Below are positions 37,690 to 46,188 of a stretch of 64,000 nt of DNA, piece by piece (the stretch's first letter is position 1; the number at the start of each line of letters is the position of its first letter). Made by a program: the position numbers and the translations under genes. The stretch is taken from contig NZ_JAMXIA010000002.1 in assembly GCF_025457425.1 (NCBI RefSeq), forward strand, positions 156,361 through 220,360, in the 5' to 3' direction. Under the pieces are notes generated by a model that was not told the origin of the DNA, ran no database searches, and worked only from the letters and a program-made list of their open reading frames with translations. This stretch comes from Chryseobacterium foetidum (GTDB lineage Bacteria > Bacteroidota > Bacteroidia > Flavobacteriales > Weeksellaceae).

Positions 37690-37704
37690 ATCGTTTTTTG
37701 AGAC
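37690..37704 (+). repeat. 15-bp motif copy F
   Basis: ATCGTTTTTTGAGAC, 38 bases upstream of the WYL start and 14 bases beyond the crp copy 3 stop. Confidence 0.75.
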
Positions 37705-37717
37705 ATTCATTAAACTA

Positions 37718-38314
37718 CTAGTAAATTTTACTGTGTTCAATTTTCAATATTTTTAACGACTGCATTTTCTTTATTATTCTAATTATAGTTTCTAACCTAA
37801 GTCCTGTAAGAGTAGCCAGCTGATATCTGGTATAAGGAACTTGAAAACTGTACGGTTCTGTATGACCAAAATAATTCTTTAAATGATCAAGTAGTTTTTG
37901 AATTTTAATCACCGGATCTTTAACACTTAAGAATGAGGAAATCAAATATCTGAAATGAAGACGTTCTGCAGTATAGCGATTCACATCTAAGATAATTTCA
38001 GGTTTTTTTTGTATCAAAGTGAAATAATATTGCGATTTCGTTAAGATTATGATTTCAGATGTTGCCAAAGCTGTTGCACCAATTCCATATGGTGTATCAG
38101 TATACAAATATGACTCTCCAATACAATGACCTTTAAAAGGAAATCCGTGCACAAATTCCTTTCCATCATCGAAGGTATTATTAATTTTTACAGTTTCTTC
38201 CAGAATTTGAAAATATTTTTTTGTCAGAGTACCTTCACTAAAAATAATCTCATTTTCGGAATAAGATCTAACCTCTGCTCCGTTTTCAAATAAAATGTCT
38301 TCCGAAATAACCAT
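37718..38314 (-). CDS. Crp/Fnr family regulator, copy 3
   Basis: The 198-residue product is very like the 19928-20557 copy: same start MVISEDILFENGA, same GFPFKGHCIGESYLYTDTPYG and same winged helix YTRYQLATLTGLRLETIIRI. It reads towards motif copy F. It stands divergent from the Tat-type dehydrogenase at 38463, with 148 bases between, so it could control that stress-gene set; this is inference. Confidence 0.88.
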   Translation of the reverse strand: MVISEDILFENGAEVRSYSENEIIFSEGTLTKKYFQILEETVKINNTFDDGKEFVHGFPFKGHCIGESYLYTDTPYGIGATALATSEIIILTKSQYYFTLIQKKPEIILDVNRYTAERLHFRYLISSFLSVKDPVIKIQKLLDHLKNYFGHTEPYSFQVPYTRYQLATLTGLRLETIIRIIKKMQSLKILKIEHSKIY

Positions 38315-38462
38315 ATATTAAAAATACATTCTAAAGTAAAAAAAAATATATTAATGTGACAATATCTATATGAGATTGGTTGAGTACTGATTTAAAATTG
38401 GAGAAAGATACAGGCATATCATTTGTATCCTTATAGCATTTAATACACCAAATATAAATATT

Positions 38463-39467
38463 ATGGAAAACCAAATTACAAGACGTAACGCTATTGGGAA
38501 AATAGCAACAACACTTGCTGTGGTCGCAGTTGCACCCACTAGCTTAGCACAGTCACCATCCTCAAAAACAAAAAATGCTCAATCTCCAGATCTTACTGAT
38601 CCCACTAAAAAATATTTTAAGCCACCCTTTAAACGCCAAACCCAGCCATTCCCAGGAATAGGTGGTAAAATGACTCCTGTTCCGGATCACGGTGAAAAAA
38701 CATATGTAGGTTCTGGGAGGCTAGCTGGAAGAAAAGCATTGATAACAGGAGGTGATTCCGGTATTGGCAGGGCAGCTGCAATTGCTTATGCAAGGGAAGG
38801 AGCTGATGTGGCAATCAACTATCTACCTGCAGAAGAGGAAGATGCTAAAGAAGTGATTGCACTTATTAAAAAAGAAGGTCGTAAAGGTATTGCAATTCCG
38901 GGAGACATAAGAACTGAAGAATTTTGCAAAAAATTAGTGGAAAAGGCTGTAGAACAACTAGAGGGATTAGATATATTGGTCAACAATGCGGGACATCAAA
39001 AAAGTAAAGAGTCAATATTGGATATATCCACAGAAGAATTTGACTGGACTATTAAAACAAATATGTACGCACCCTTTTGGATTACAAAGGCTGCCTTACC
39101 CCATATGAAACCAGGCTCAAGTATAATAGGGCTATCTTCAGTTCAGGCATACGATCCATCAGCAGATCTTTATGATTATGCTCAAACTAAGGCTGCAACA
39201 ACAAACTATGTGAAATCGTTGGCTAAACAATTAGGACCAAAAGGAATTCGAGTAAATGGTGTTGCACCAGGACCTGTATGGACGCCTTTGCAGGTGAGCG
39301 GTGGACAAACTCAGGAAAATTTAGAAAAATTTGGTGGAGACACTCCATTAGGAAGGCCTGGTCAGCCTGCTGAACTTGCTTCTATTTTTGTGCAACTCGC
39401 AGCTAATGATGCTAGTTTTGCAACAGGACAGATTTATGGTTCGGCCGGGGGAAATGGTCAGCCTTAA
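38463..39467 (+). CDS. Short-chain dehydrogenase with Tat signal
   Basis: The 334-residue protein opens with a twin-arginine-like signal TRRNAIGKIATTLAVVAVAP and a roughly 60-residue linker. The Rossmann motif TGGDSGIGRA follows (residues about 95-104), then NNAGH and the YAQTK catalytic Tyr/Lys, and ends GQIYGSAGGNGQP. It is similar to YghA-type oxidoreductases often found in stress-gene sets. Export of an NAD(P)-dependent enzyme folded with its cofactor is what Tat allows. A terminator follows. Confidence 0.9.
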   Translation: MENQITRRNAIGKIATTLAVVAVAPTSLAQSPSSKTKNAQSPDLTDPTKKYFKPPFKRQTQPFPGIGGKMTPVPDHGEKTYVGSGRLAGRKALITGGDSGIGRAAAIAYAREGADVAINYLPAEEEDAKEVIALIKKEGRKGIAIPGDIRTEEFCKKLVEKAVEQLEGLDILVNNAGHQKSKESILDISTEEFDWTIKTNMYAPFWITKAALPHMKPGSSIIGLSSVQAYDPSADLYDYAQTKAATTNYVKSLAKQLGPKGIRVNGVAPGPVWTPLQVSGGQTQENLEKFGGDTPLGRPGQPAELASIFVQLAANDASFATGQIYGSAGGNGQP

Positions 39468-39488
39468 TTTAAAACATCTGTAAAATAT

Positions 39489-39516
39489 AAGACTGTCTCT
39501 CCGGAGGCAGTCTTTT
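39489..39516 (+). terminator. Terminator after the dehydrogenase
   Basis: AAGACTGTCTC (39489-39499) pairs with GAGGCAGTCTT (39504-39514), with one G-T pair, followed by TT. Confidence 0.85.
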
Positions 39517-39744
39517 ACTTAGCGAATGATTTATTTAACTGTCCAGATTAGTTTAAATGTCTTAAATGAATTAATAAGCTGAATATTGGGTCATCTATTA
39601 TTCATGCAATTTAGTCATTGTATTCGATACAACCGATAAGGTTAAAAATTCAATATAGTCGTTTATTTGTATCACAGGCACTTATTGAAATTATTATTGG
39701 CATATTATTAGATAATTTTTTTTGCAATCACAAAATTATCTAAT

Positions 39745-40860
39745 ATGAACAACAAATTGATTAAATGGTCATTAGCAGCATGTGCGTTGACCCTTGCATT
39801 ATCATGCTCAAAAAAAAATGAATCAACTCATTCATTCGATCCCAAGTCTGCAGATTCTACAAATGTTTCTTCATTGAAACCGACAGGAGGCGCACCCGGG
39901 TGGGGAAAAACAATCAAGCCCGAAATGCAGGCTGTCATGGAAAAGCTGGCAAGCTATGGCGACAAACCCATTGAAACCCTTACTCCGGAAGAAGCCCGAA
40001 AAAACCATACACCTACCGATGCGGTTATGGATCTGGTAAAAGAAAACAATATCGCAGTTCCAGCACCAAAGGTTGATACGACAGGAGTAAATATAAATGT
40101 TGCAGGAGGTAAAATTCACGCCAGAATTTATACTCCAAAAACCGGTAAAGCATCATACCCTATCATCGTTTACTACCATGGCGGAGGTTTCGTTATTGCA
40201 GATCTTGATGTATACAACGCGTCGGCGCAGGGATTGGCAGAACAAACAGAGTCAGTAGTGGTATCTGTTGCTTACCGTTTAGCTCCGGAAAATAAATTTC
40301 CTACAGCACATAATGATGCTTTTGCTGCTTATGAATGGGTAGTTAAAAATGCCGCGACAATTAAAGGTGATGCTAAAAAAATAGCAGTCGTCGGTGAAAG
40401 TGCCGGAGGAAATCTTGCCGCCAATGTTTCTATAATGGCCAGAGACAAAAAGATTATGATCCCTCTACATCAAGTTCTTGTCTATCCGATTGCACAGTCT
40501 CATATGAATACAGCGTCATATACCAAATATGCTGCTGCAAAACCTCTGAACAAACCCATGATGGAATGGTTCACAAAACATTACCTGAATAACATGACTG
40601 AAGCCAAAGATCCAAGAATTTCTCTCGTAAATGCTAATTTGGCAGGCCTTCCTCCAACAACGATTATTACTGCAGAAATCGATCCGTTGCATGACGACGG
40701 AACAATGTTGGCTGAAAAGCTTTCTGCTGCAGGAGTAAAGGTGAACAGCAAAAATTACGACGGTGTAACTCACGAATTCTACGGAATGGCCATAGTAGTA
40801 CCTCAGGCAAAAGAAGCTCAGGCCTATGCTGCTGAACAACTGACAGCAGCTCTTAAATAA
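39745..40860 (+). CDS. Alpha/beta hydrolase (HSL/GDXG esterase), lipoprotein
   Basis: The 371-residue protein has lipobox ALSCS (Cys 21), then a linker. The GDXG core follows: oxyanion motif HGGGF (about residue 145), nucleophile GESAGG (Ser about 220), acid in EIDPLHDDG and His in THEFYG. It is an outward-facing carboxylesterase for small acyl esters; the substrate is unknown. It is monocistronic, with a terminator after it. Confidence 0.9.
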   Translation: MNNKLIKWSLAACALTLALSCSKKNESTHSFDPKSADSTNVSSLKPTGGAPGWGKTIKPEMQAVMEKLASYGDKPIETLTPEEARKNHTPTDAVMDLVKENNIAVPAPKVDTTGVNINVAGGKIHARIYTPKTGKASYPIIVYYHGGGFVIADLDVYNASAQGLAEQTESVVVSVAYRLAPENKFPTAHNDAFAAYEWVVKNAATIKGDAKKIAVVGESAGGNLAANVSIMARDKKIMIPLHQVLVYPIAQSHMNTASYTKYAAAKPLNKPMMEWFTKHYLNNMTEAKDPRISLVNANLAGLPPTTIITAEIDPLHDDGTMLAEKLSAAGVKVNSKNYDGVTHEFYGMAIVVPQAKEAQAYAAEQLTAALK

Positions 40861-40892
40861 TATTACATCTGCATTTAAAATTTGAAAGTATA

Positions 40893-40925
40893 AAATCCCC
40901 ATGATCAAACTGGGGATTTATTTTT
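40893..40925 (+). terminator. Terminator after the esterase
   Basis: AAATCCCC (40893-40900) pairs with GGGGATTT (40912-40919), followed by ATTTTT. Confidence 0.88.
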
Positions 40926-40979
40926 AGAATAAGATATAATTATTACAAGTAAATTCAACATTCCAAATCAATTTATATT

Positions 40980-42104
40980 ATGAATAAGCAAGAAAAAGAT
41001 GACATTGAAAATTATGTAAGATATTCAGACGAGATCGAAGTAATGCAACCCAACGAAGATGAAGAAAGCCGCGCCGTGGTAGAATCTATGGCGAGAGTTA
41101 ATAAAATAATGTTTGAAAGTTATCGTCATGCCGTGCGTGATGCTCATGCCAAAAATCATGGAATTCTTCGCGGAGAACTGGAAATCTATGATAATCTGCC
41201 GGAACACCTAGCTCAGGGTCTTTTTAAAGAACCGCGGAAATATCCTGTAATCATCCGTTTCTCCACTGCACCGGGAATGATAGAACCAGACAAAAAATCT
41301 TCTCAGCGTGGAATGGCCATTAAAATAATCGGTGTGGAGGGCGAAAAGTTTTTAGCCGAAGATAAGGATGCTCTGACTCAGGATTTTCTTTTAGTCAATT
41401 ACCCGATCATCCCAACAGGAACAGTTAAAGATTATCTTGATCAGCAGAAAAAAGTCGAAGAACATATTAACACTCCTGAGCTTTTCCAGAGTGTTCAGGG
41501 TGCGATGCTTGTTGCAGGACGAAAAATTAAAAATTTAATTGGAAAAGAAGAAGATCCCAATCATTTCAGCATACCCGGATCGCATATTTTAGGTGACCGC
41601 TATTTCAGTATGGCTGCAATACGGTACGGAGATTACGTCGCTAAAATTTCTATCGCTCCCAAATCAGAGAATGTTGCATCATTACATGGAAAAGATATGG
41701 ATGAAGATTTAATAAAAAATGAACCCGAAAGTTTTCTGACTACTATTGTAAAAAACTTTTTTGAAAATCAGACTGCTGTTTACGAATTGTCTGCACAGCT
41801 GTGTACAGATATTGAGAAAATGCCGGTTGAGGACGGCTCCGTTCAATGGATGGAAGAAGACAGCCCATTTCAGGGTATTGCCAGTTTGACTATTCATCCG
41901 CAGGATACATTCAGTCCTGCCCGGCGAGTATATGGTGATGATGTTTTAAGTTTCAATCCATTTCATTGCCTCCCGGAGCATAGACCTCTCGGCAATATCA
42001 TGAGGGTTAGAAAACTTGCATACGAAACTTCATCCAAATACCGTCATCATATGAATTCATCTCCACGCGTGGAGCCTATCAGCATAGATGAGTTGCCTGA
42101 TTAA
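40980..42104 (+). CDS. Catalase-family haem protein
   Basis: The 374-residue protein has a catalase-like fold signature (HGILRGELEIYDNLPEHLAQG, then YPVIIRFSTAPG, then RGMAIKIIGVEGEKF). It is shorter than classic monofunctional catalases (about 480 or more), so it belongs to the small catalase-related group, whose members may act on peroxides or fatty-acid hydroperoxides. It has no signal peptide. It ends the plus-strand stress block and is followed by a strong terminator. Confidence 0.85.
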   Translation: MNKQEKDDIENYVRYSDEIEVMQPNEDEESRAVVESMARVNKIMFESYRHAVRDAHAKNHGILRGELEIYDNLPEHLAQGLFKEPRKYPVIIRFSTAPGMIEPDKKSSQRGMAIKIIGVEGEKFLAEDKDALTQDFLLVNYPIIPTGTVKDYLDQQKKVEEHINTPELFQSVQGAMLVAGRKIKNLIGKEEDPNHFSIPGSHILGDRYFSMAAIRYGDYVAKISIAPKSENVASLHGKDMDEDLIKNEPESFLTTIVKNFFENQTAVYELSAQLCTDIEKMPVEDGSVQWMEEDSPFQGIASLTIHPQDTFSPARRVYGDDVLSFNPFHCLPEHRPLGNIMRVRKLAYETSSKYRHHMNSSPRVEPISIDELPD

Positions 42105-42122
42105 TGTACGCAATCTAACAAA

Positions 42123-42157
42123 AAAGAAATCCTAAGTAGTTTGGATTTCTTTTTTTA
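42123..42157 (+). terminator. Terminator after the catalase-family gene
   Basis: AAAGAAATCC (42123-42132) pairs with GGATTTCTTT (42143-42152), followed by a T run. The gap 42158-42436 otherwise holds an unassigned TACATTTG (-7-like, near 42311) and motif copy G. Confidence 0.9.
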
Positions 42158-42401
42158 TTAAACTAATTCACGCCGTTTAAAGTTTTCCTGATCAAAATAT
42201 AAAGTCAAAAGGAGTTTTTGTCGTCTTGTGTATCACTAAAATTCAAGTTTATACTTTCTATGTGCCTCAATAATAAATCCTGGAAAACCATTATCTAAAC
42301 TAAATTTTAATACATTTGCGTCTGTAGCTGTTAAATTCGGATAGTGATAACATCTAAATTTTTATCTATTAAACCGAAGAGAACGCCAGCATAAAAATTT
42401 A

Positions 42402-42417
42402 ATCGTTTTTTTGAGAC
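42402..42417 (+). repeat. 15-bp motif copy G (seven T)
   Basis: ATCGTTTTTTTGAGAC, 20 bases beyond the stop of the minus-strand gene 42437-42826 and 1608 bases before copy H. Confidence 0.72.
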
Positions 42418-42436
42418 TTTAAGGTCAATGCTAAAA

Positions 42437-42826
42437 TTATTTAATAGGGACAACCATTCTCTCCTTAGCATTATTAGACCATTGAACTTGCCATACTCGA
42501 CCATCAATTTGGTCAATTAGTATAAAATTATACATGTTGGTCGTTGGATGAAGAAAAAATCTACCATTTTTTTCATCTTCCTCAGAAACAAGGTATACTA
42601 AAGATAAAGAAGTTTCTAATTGATTGCTTTTTGTATCCCACTGAACTTGCCACATCTGACCGTTCCTTGTATCTAATTTAATAAACGTGTACATATTTCG
42701 TGTAGAAAAAAGCCTATACACTACATTATTATCTGTAGAAATATTTTGAACAGGTGCTTCAGACGTAGTTTGAGCAAATGAAGTGTGTGCAATCAAAATA
42801 AAGATAAAGATTATTAACTTTTTCAT
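42437..42826 (-). CDS. Exported protein with two WQVQW repeats
   Basis: The 129-residue protein has a signal peptide ending SFAQ (residue 19). It then has two related segments of about 35 residues, one with STRNMYTFIKLDTRNGQMWQ and the other with TTNMYNFILIDQIDGRVWQ, each closing in WQVQW. It is probably a small beta-repeat protein in the periplasm or at the surface. The function is unknown. It is the last gene of the block between motif copies G and H. Confidence 0.65.
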   Translation of the reverse strand: MKKLIIFIFILIAHTSFAQTTSEAPVQNISTDNNVVYRLFSTRNMYTFIKLDTRNGQMWQVQWDTKSNQLETSLSLVYLVSEEDEKNGRFFLHPTTNMYNFILIDQIDGRVWQVQWSNNAKERMVVPIK

Positions 42827-42834
42827 GAGATTGA

Positions 42835-43080
42835 TTAAATACCTTTTGCTACATCATAAGATATGATCGCTTTAGTTGGAAAAGTTTGAAAATTATCTAT
42901 AGCTAACAAAACAGCGTATCGATTTTTAAGTTCTAATGCTTTTCCATAATGATAGCCAAGCGTATACTGATCAGGATTGTCTTTATCCATTTGATTTAAT
43001 AATAATTTCTCTATATCAGTTTCAGGAACAATTTGCACAACAGCTTTTGTTTCGTTTAAAATTTGACAATTATATTTCAT
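42835..43080 (-). CDS. Small hypothetical protein
   Basis: The 81-residue acidic protein begins MKYNCQILNETKAVVQIVPE and ends ISYDVAKGI. No domain was recognised. It is 8 bases upstream of the 42437-42826 gene and 23 bases downstream of the next, so the three form one minus-strand run. Confidence 0.5.
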   Translation of the reverse strand: MKYNCQILNETKAVVQIVPETDIEKLLLNQMDKDNPDQYTLGYHYGKALELKNRYAVLLAIDNFQTFPTKAIISYDVAKGI

Positions 43081-43103
43081 GAATTGTTTTTCGAAATTAA
43101 TAT

Positions 43104-43403
43104 TTACTTTTTTTTGTTCGCCTTTTGTTGCGCAGCTTTCTGTTGTTTAAACTTAAGAAAATCAGCTTTAATTTTAGCCTTTAGAATTTTCTCACCTTCT
43201 TTAATTGCAATATCTTCGGTTGCAAACAAAATATCTGCAAGAGTTTTACCTTCACTCATATTGGTTGGGGTTCCATCTTTAGCAGGAAACCAACATGCTA
43301 AAAAACCGGGCTCCTTTGTTGTGCGATTATGTCCTGGAATAGCACCTACAAAAAATGAGTATGCGTGCTCTTTAATTGTTATTACTACTTGTTTTGATTT
43401 CAT
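43104..43403 (-). CDS. Small hypothetical protein with basic tail
   Basis: The 99-residue protein has a conserved-looking core (YSFFVGAIPGHNRTTKEPGF, then LACWFPAKDGTPTNMSEGKT) and a Lys/Gln-rich C-terminal tail. It has no signal or membrane segment. A decayed look-alike of the repeat motif (TTCGCTTTTTGATAT, 43410-43424) lies directly upstream of its ATG. Confidence 0.5.
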   Translation of the reverse strand: MKSKQVVITIKEHAYSFFVGAIPGHNRTTKEPGFLACWFPAKDGTPTNMSEGKTLADILFATEDIAIKEGEKILKAKIKADFLKFKQQKAAQQKANKKK

Positions 43404-43459
43404 TTTTATTTCGCTTTTTGATATTTTAGCTTTAATATTACTCTTTTTATAGTTAGTTT

Positions 43460-44026
43460 TTAATCTTTTTCATGTCCGGTTAACTGTTGACACCAACTAC
43501 ACATTCCACCATTATCCTCTGCTGCTGACATTTCACTCCACGGAATATCATTAGGACACCTACTACATTTATCATAAACAAAATAACTAATTGCTTTTTC
43601 AAAAACAAATTTTTGTTTATCTGTCAATGAATCAAAACCTTTGTCAATAACTAATGATGCTATCCCTTCCTCTTTAGAATCGCTAAATCTTTTATTATCT
43701 ATTATTTCTTTAACAAAATCGTTAAAATCTTCTTCAAAATATCTTTTTTGTTCCATATTCTTTCTTTTTTGAGAATGTATAATTTTATAGAATGTTGTTT
43801 TACTTCCAATGTTGAAAGCTTTCATAATTCCCTCTATAGGTAACTTTTTAGCATCATATGAAGCTCTGACTACAGGAGCAATTTTAGTATACTTTTCAGT
43901 CATCCCTTTTGGTCTTCCACCATTTTTACCTCTTGCTCTTGCTGACTTCAATCCGGCGTTCGTTCGTTCAATTAAAACATTTCTCTCATGTTCTGCTAAC
44001 ACACAAAAAATCGTTTTTTGAGACAA
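43460..44026 (-). pseudogene. Chimera: serine-recombinase C-terminal part fused to a 98-residue unknown protein
   Basis: The first roughly 90 codons read IFCVLAEHERNVLIERTNAG then ARGKNGGRPKGM and a Hin-like helix-turn-helix ending NIGSKTTFYKII. This is the end of a resolvase/invertase, while the catalytic N-terminal domain (about 110 residues with Ser) is absent. Recombinase homology begins just inside motif copy H. At codons for HSQKRKN, over a decayed motif (43764-43775), the frame passes into an unrelated 98-residue protein starting at ATG 43755 with zinc-ribbon-like cysteines (CSRCPND, CSWCQQ). That second part may be a gene in its own right. Confidence 0.72.
44010..44024 (+). repeat. 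15-bp motif copy H
   Basis: ATCGTTTTTTGAGAC, coinciding with the point where the serine-recombinase homology stops. Confidence 0.78.
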
Positions 44027-44098
44027 ACTTATATAATTCTAGCAATAAATAATTCAAAATGTTCAATTTAAAAAAAAAATTTTCTAATTTAAATATTA

Positions 44099-44114
44099 AT
44101 CGTAATATTGCGAT
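44099..44114. promoter_or_regulatory. ArsR operator 1
   Basis: ATCGTAATATTGCGAT, a near-palindrome overlapping the expected promoter of arsR. The same core recurs at 44475-44489. Confidence 0.65.
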
Positions 44115-44128
44115 ATAAAATAAATATA

Positions 44129-44455
44129 GTGGGAGCAACCAAAACTGAACATTTTACAGATAAGCAAAATCAAATTGCAACAATCGCAAAAGCATTAGGA
44201 CATCCCGCACGAATAGCAATTATTGAGTATTTAATGAAAGTCAATGAGTGCATCTGTGGAGATATCGTGAACGAATTACCTTTAGCCCAACCAACCGTTT
44301 CTCAACATTTGAAAGAATTGAAAAACGCAGGAATTATAAAAGGTAATATTGCCGGAAACGCTATCTGCTATTGTATAGACGAAAAAACTATCGAAATTCT
44401 AAACACTTATTTTTCCACAATAGTACAAACTGTTACCAAATCAAAATGCTGTTAG
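44129..44455 (+). CDS. arsR: ArsR/SmtB arsenic-responsive repressor
   Basis: The GTG at 44129 (reads MGATKTEHFTDKQNQIATIA) is preferred over a TTG seven codons earlier, which lies inside the operator. The 108-residue product has the metal site in the recognition-helix region (NECICGDIVNELP, Cys-x-Cys) and winged helix QPTVSQHLKELKNAGII. It ends KSKCC. It should repress its own operon until trivalent arsenic binds. Confidence 0.88.
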   Translation: MGATKTEHFTDKQNQIATIAKALGHPARIAIIEYLMKVNECICGDIVNELPLAQPTVSQHLKELKNAGIIKGNIAGNAICYCIDEKTIEILNTYFSTIVQTVTKSKCC

Positions 44456-44474
44456 CATTTTTTTACCTTAAAAT

Positions 44475-44489
44475 ATCGCAATATTGCAT
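44475..44489. promoter_or_regulatory. ArsR operator 2
   Basis: ATCGCAATATTGCAT, centred on the perfect palindrome GCAATATTGC (44478-44487), between arsR and the DUF6428 gene. It shares its core with operator 1. Confidence 0.65.
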
Positions 44490-44510
44490 TTAACCTATAA
44501 AGATTCAATT

Positions 44511-44984
44511 ATGAAATTATCAGAAGTCAAACAAATTTTACCAACATTACAAAATGTTGAATTTCAATTAGAAAATGGAGCTTTTGTTCCGGAACATTTT
44601 CACGTTACAGAAGTAGGAATGATTAATAAAAACTTCATTGATTGTGGTGGTGTCATCCGTTCAGAGAAAGTTGTGAATTTTCAGCTTTGGAATGCAGACG
44701 ATTTTGAACACCGTCTGAAACCTAACAAGTTACTCAACATTATAAAACTCTCTGAGGATAAATTGGGAATAGAGGATTTTGATATTGAAGTTGAATATCA
44801 AAGTGATACTATTGGTAAATATGATTTAGAATTCAATGGAAAAACATTTATTCTAAAAAGTAAAACTACAGCTTGTTTAGCACAGGACGCTTGTGGGATT
44901 CCAACAGAAAAAGAAAAGAAAAACTTATCGGAACTTAATGTAAATAATGGCAATTCTTGCACACCAGGTGGGAGATGTTGCTAA
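44511..44984 (+). CDS. DUF6428 family protein of the ars operon
   Basis: The ATG at 44511 (MKLSEVKQILPTLQNVEFQL) is chosen, since the longer frame starts within operator 2. The 157-residue product has the conserved FVPEHFHVTEVGMINKNFID and a Cys-rich end (CTPGGRCC). The family is found beside arsR in Bacteroidota, and a link to arsenic is known by context only. The terminal CC could bind arsenite. Confidence 0.78.
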   Translation: MKLSEVKQILPTLQNVEFQLENGAFVPEHFHVTEVGMINKNFIDCGGVIRSEKVVNFQLWNADDFEHRLKPNKLLNIIKLSEDKLGIEDFDIEVEYQSDTIGKYDLEFNGKTFILKSKTTACLAQDACGIPTEKEKKNLSELNVNNGNSCTPGGRCC

Positions 44985-45014
44985 AAATAGTATCAATATT
45001 AAAAATCAATAAAA

Positions 45015-45788
45015 ATGAAAATTGCATTGTTCAGCGACATTCACGCTAATCTCCCTGCATTAGAAGCATTCTTTGCAGATGTTGAGAAAAGAAATCCCGA
45101 CAGCATTTATTGTTTGGGAGATCTAGTCGGTTATAATATCTGGCCAAACGAAGTGGTCAATGAAATCCGTAAAAGAAAAATACCAACTATTGCAGGCAAC
45201 TACGATTTTGGCATTGGAAGAATGAGCAACGAATGCGGTTGCGCCTACAAAACGGACGCTGAGAAGGACAACGGAAACATTTCTATTTCTTTTACCAATT
45301 CATTGATGAAAGATGATGAGCGTGCATACTTGCGCACACTTCCAGCACATATAAAAGTAGAATTTCAACTGAACGAAGACAAACTAAACCTGCTTTTAGT
45401 ACACGGAAGTCCGAGAAAAATAAACGAATATCTTTTTGAAGACCGTGAAGAAAAAAGTATGCTTCGTATTATGGAACAAGCTGATGCCGATATTATGTGT
45501 TTCGGACATACACACAAGCCATATCATAGAGTTTTAAATTCGGGTATTGATGGACAAGACCATTTCCGTCACGCAGTAAATATAGGTTCTGTTGGGAAGC
45601 CAAAAGACAACGATATAAGAGGCGGTTATGTGATGCTGACGGTTAATGAGAACAGTTCTGTTTTGAACAAAGAAAGTATCAGTGTAGAATTTATCCGCTT
45701 CGACTATGACTTTGAAAAGGCTGCAAAGGCAGTGGAAGACAGCCCTCTTCCAAACGAGTACGCACAAAATCTAAGACGTGGCTATTAA
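45015..45788 (+). CDS. Calcineurin-like metallophosphoesterase
   Basis: The 257-residue protein has the full metal-binding set: FSDIHANLPALEAF (residues 5-18), CLGDLVGY, AGNYDFG, LVHGSP and CFGHTHKP. It has no signal peptide, so it is a cytosolic phosphatase or phosphodiesterase of the YfcE-like type. It sits inside the arsenic operon between the DUF6428 and GcvH-like genes, where an arsenate reductase is often found. Its substrate is unknown. Confidence 0.88.
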   Translation: MKIALFSDIHANLPALEAFFADVEKRNPDSIYCLGDLVGYNIWPNEVVNEIRKRKIPTIAGNYDFGIGRMSNECGCAYKTDAEKDNGNISISFTNSLMKDDERAYLRTLPAHIKVEFQLNEDKLNLLLVHGSPRKINEYLFEDREEKSMLRIMEQADADIMCFGHTHKPYHRVLNSGIDGQDHFRHAVNIGSVGKPKDNDIRGGYVMLTVNENSSVLNKESISVEFIRFDYDFEKAAKAVEDSPLPNEYAQNLRRGY

Positions 45789-45807
45789 TCTTTAAAATCA
45801 AAATAAA

Positions 45808-46185
45808 ATGGAACTTCCAAAAGATTTATATTTTTCTAAAGAACATACTTGGGTTCTCGTTGAGAACAATATTGCAACTGTCGGTATCACTGCTTACGCA
45901 CAAAACGAATTAGGAGAAATCGTATATGTTGACTTGCCGAATGTTAATCATCATTTCAAACAAGACGACGTATTTGGTTCTGTAGAAGCCATTAAAACCG
46001 TAAGCGATTTGTTTATGCCATTATCGGGAAAAATAATTGAAACCAATGAGCAACTTTTAAAAGAGCCAAGTACGGTAAATTCTAATCCATTTGATAATGG
46101 ATGGATGGTGAAAATTGAAATTGAAGACCTTAGAGAAACTGAAAATCTACTAACAGCGGAACGATACGCTCAACTAAATAATTAG
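45808..46185 (+). CDS. gcvH: GcvH-like lipoyl-carrier protein in the ars operon
   Basis: The 125-residue protein has the lipoyl hammerhead fold and lipoylation motif GSVEAIKTVSDL (Lys about 65), with YFSKEHTWV at the start as in glycine-cleavage H proteins. A housekeeping gcvH would sit elsewhere, and no other glycine-cleavage gene is here. It is three bases upstream of the arsenite exporter. Dihydrolipoyl groups bind As(III) strongly, so a protective or delivery role is an attractive inference. Confidence 0.85.
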   Translation: MELPKDLYFSKEHTWVLVENNIATVGITAYAQNELGEIVYVDLPNVNHHFKQDDVFGSVEAIKTVSDLFMPLSGKIIETNEQLLKEPSTVNSNPFDNGWMVKIEIEDLRETENLLTAERYAQLNN

Positions 46186-46188
46186 ACG

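Noticed and set aside
42331..42516. 61-codon minus-strand frame across motif copy G
   Set aside because: It overlaps the end of the 42437-42826 gene in another frame and has no features; it is a by-product of the repeat.
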